Source of the DNA: Ignavibacteriota bacterium
Lineage (GTDB): Bacteria; Bacteroidota; Ignavibacteria; Tepidaquicellales; Tepidaquicellaceae
Direction: 5' to 3'
Length of the DNA: 5,671 nt
Assembly (NCBI GenBank): GCA_003158365.1
Contig: PMIW01000149.1
Span: 1 to 5,671 of the forward strand
In this document: positions 5,289 through 5,671 of the stretch, one piece after another
Layout: each line of letters begins with the position of its first letter
How positions within the stretch are numbered: position 1 is the first letter of the stretch
Program-made: the position numbers and the translations under genes
The notes under the pieces: model-generated
Told to the model about the DNA's origin: nothing
Databases searched by the model: none
What the model saw: the letters and a program-made list of their open reading frames with translations, nothing else

Positions 5289-5671
5289 TTGAAAGACGAG
5301 ACACCATTAATGCGGCAATACAGGAAAGTTAAAGAAAAATATCCCGATATGCTTTTGCTTTTCAGGATGGGAGATTTCTTTGAAACTTTTGAGGAAGACG
5401 CCGTTACGACATCGAAGGTGCTCGGAATCACGCTCACGAAACGCGCTAATGGGGCCGCAGCGGACACTCCCCTTGCAGGTTTCCCGCATCACGCACTGGA
5501 TAATTATTTGCCGAAACTCGTGAAAGCAGGCTACCGCGTAGCAGTGTGCGAGCAGCTTGAAGACCCGAAATTCGCAAAGGGGATAGTAAAACGCGACGTT
5601 GTTGAAGTTGTAACACCGGGAGCTACGTTTTCGGATAAACTGCTTAGCCACAAATCGAATAATTTTCTTGC
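5289..5671 (+). CDS. mutS: DNA mismatch repair protein MutS, N-terminal part only
   Basis: MutS binds base mismatches and small loops in new DNA and starts methyl-independent or MutL-dependent repair. Only 127 codons are in the window, all in the mismatch-recognition domain. TPLMRQYRKVKEKYPDMLL is followed by LFRMGDFFETF, which holds the Phe-X-Glu motif (F30, E32 counted from TTG) that stacks on the mismatch. LGITLTKR, PLAGFPHHALDNYLPKLV, GYRVAVCEQLEDP and VVEVVTPG then follow in the normal order. TTG 5289 is preferred as start because the conserved TPLM segment lies before the first ATG (5310), and an in-frame TAA stands at 5277. Neither start has a convincing Shine-Dalgarno sequence. A/T-only repeats (AATTTTTA twice) lie directly upstream. 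The coding sequence looks visibly richer in G and C than the other genes here. The ATPase domain lies beyond the right edge. Confidence 0.95.
   Translation, partial: MKDETPLMRQYRKVKEKYPDMLLLFRMGDFFETFEEDAVTTSKVLGITLTKRANGAAADTPLAGFPHHALDNYLPKLVKAGYRVAVCEQLEDPKFAKGIVKRDVVEVVTPGATFSDKLLSHKSNNFL

Noticed and set aside
5307..5651. Minus-strand ORF of 114 codons opposite mutS
   Set aside because: The opposite strand encodes clear MutS with all domain I motifs; the antisense frame has no protein-like pattern.

Overview
The window looks like chromosome from an AT-rich member of the Bacteroidota/Chlorobiota/Ignavibacteriota (FCB) group, most likely Ignavibacteria-like. Three things point there: a GWxTD-domain secreted protein, which is typical of this superphylum; MutS and RimO sequences whose style fits the group; and the absence of Shine-Dalgarno sequences at every start codon that can be seen. 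The assignment is an inference from gene style and was not tested by a search.

Left half, minus strand. Reading leftwards from 3850, the order is rimO (ribosomal protein uS12 methylthiotransferase), then a 307-residue exported protein, then a larger exported protein that runs off the left edge just as its GWxTD signature appears. The two exported proteins are tandem paralogues. They align along their whole N-terminal domain, but the 307-residue copy stops where the other continues into the GWxTD domain. A pair of near-identical short palindromes lies between rimO and the shorter paralogue.

Middle, 3851-4457. This is a 607-base divergent intergenic region with no convincing gene. It holds an A-rich tract next to rimO, a GC-richer island with a perfect 16-bp palindrome, a 135-bp array with a 9-bp period, a near-consensus sigma70-type promoter (TTGACA, 16 bp, TATGAT) and a hairpin in the leader just before the next gene.

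Right part, plus strand. A complete ECF-type sigma factor (203 aa) is followed by a 219-base gap of GATTT-type repeats. These resemble, in inverted orientation, the repeats upstream of the sigma gene. The 5' end of mutS follows, probably starting with TTG, and runs off the right edge.

The genes are a mix of housekeeping functions (ribosome modification, mismatch repair), envelope or secreted proteins of unknown role, and a regulator. I see no defence system, mobile element with a transposase, CRISPR array, tRNA or rRNA. The least ordinary content is the GWxTD paralogue pair that differs by one domain, and the repeat families concentrated around the sigma factor gene.
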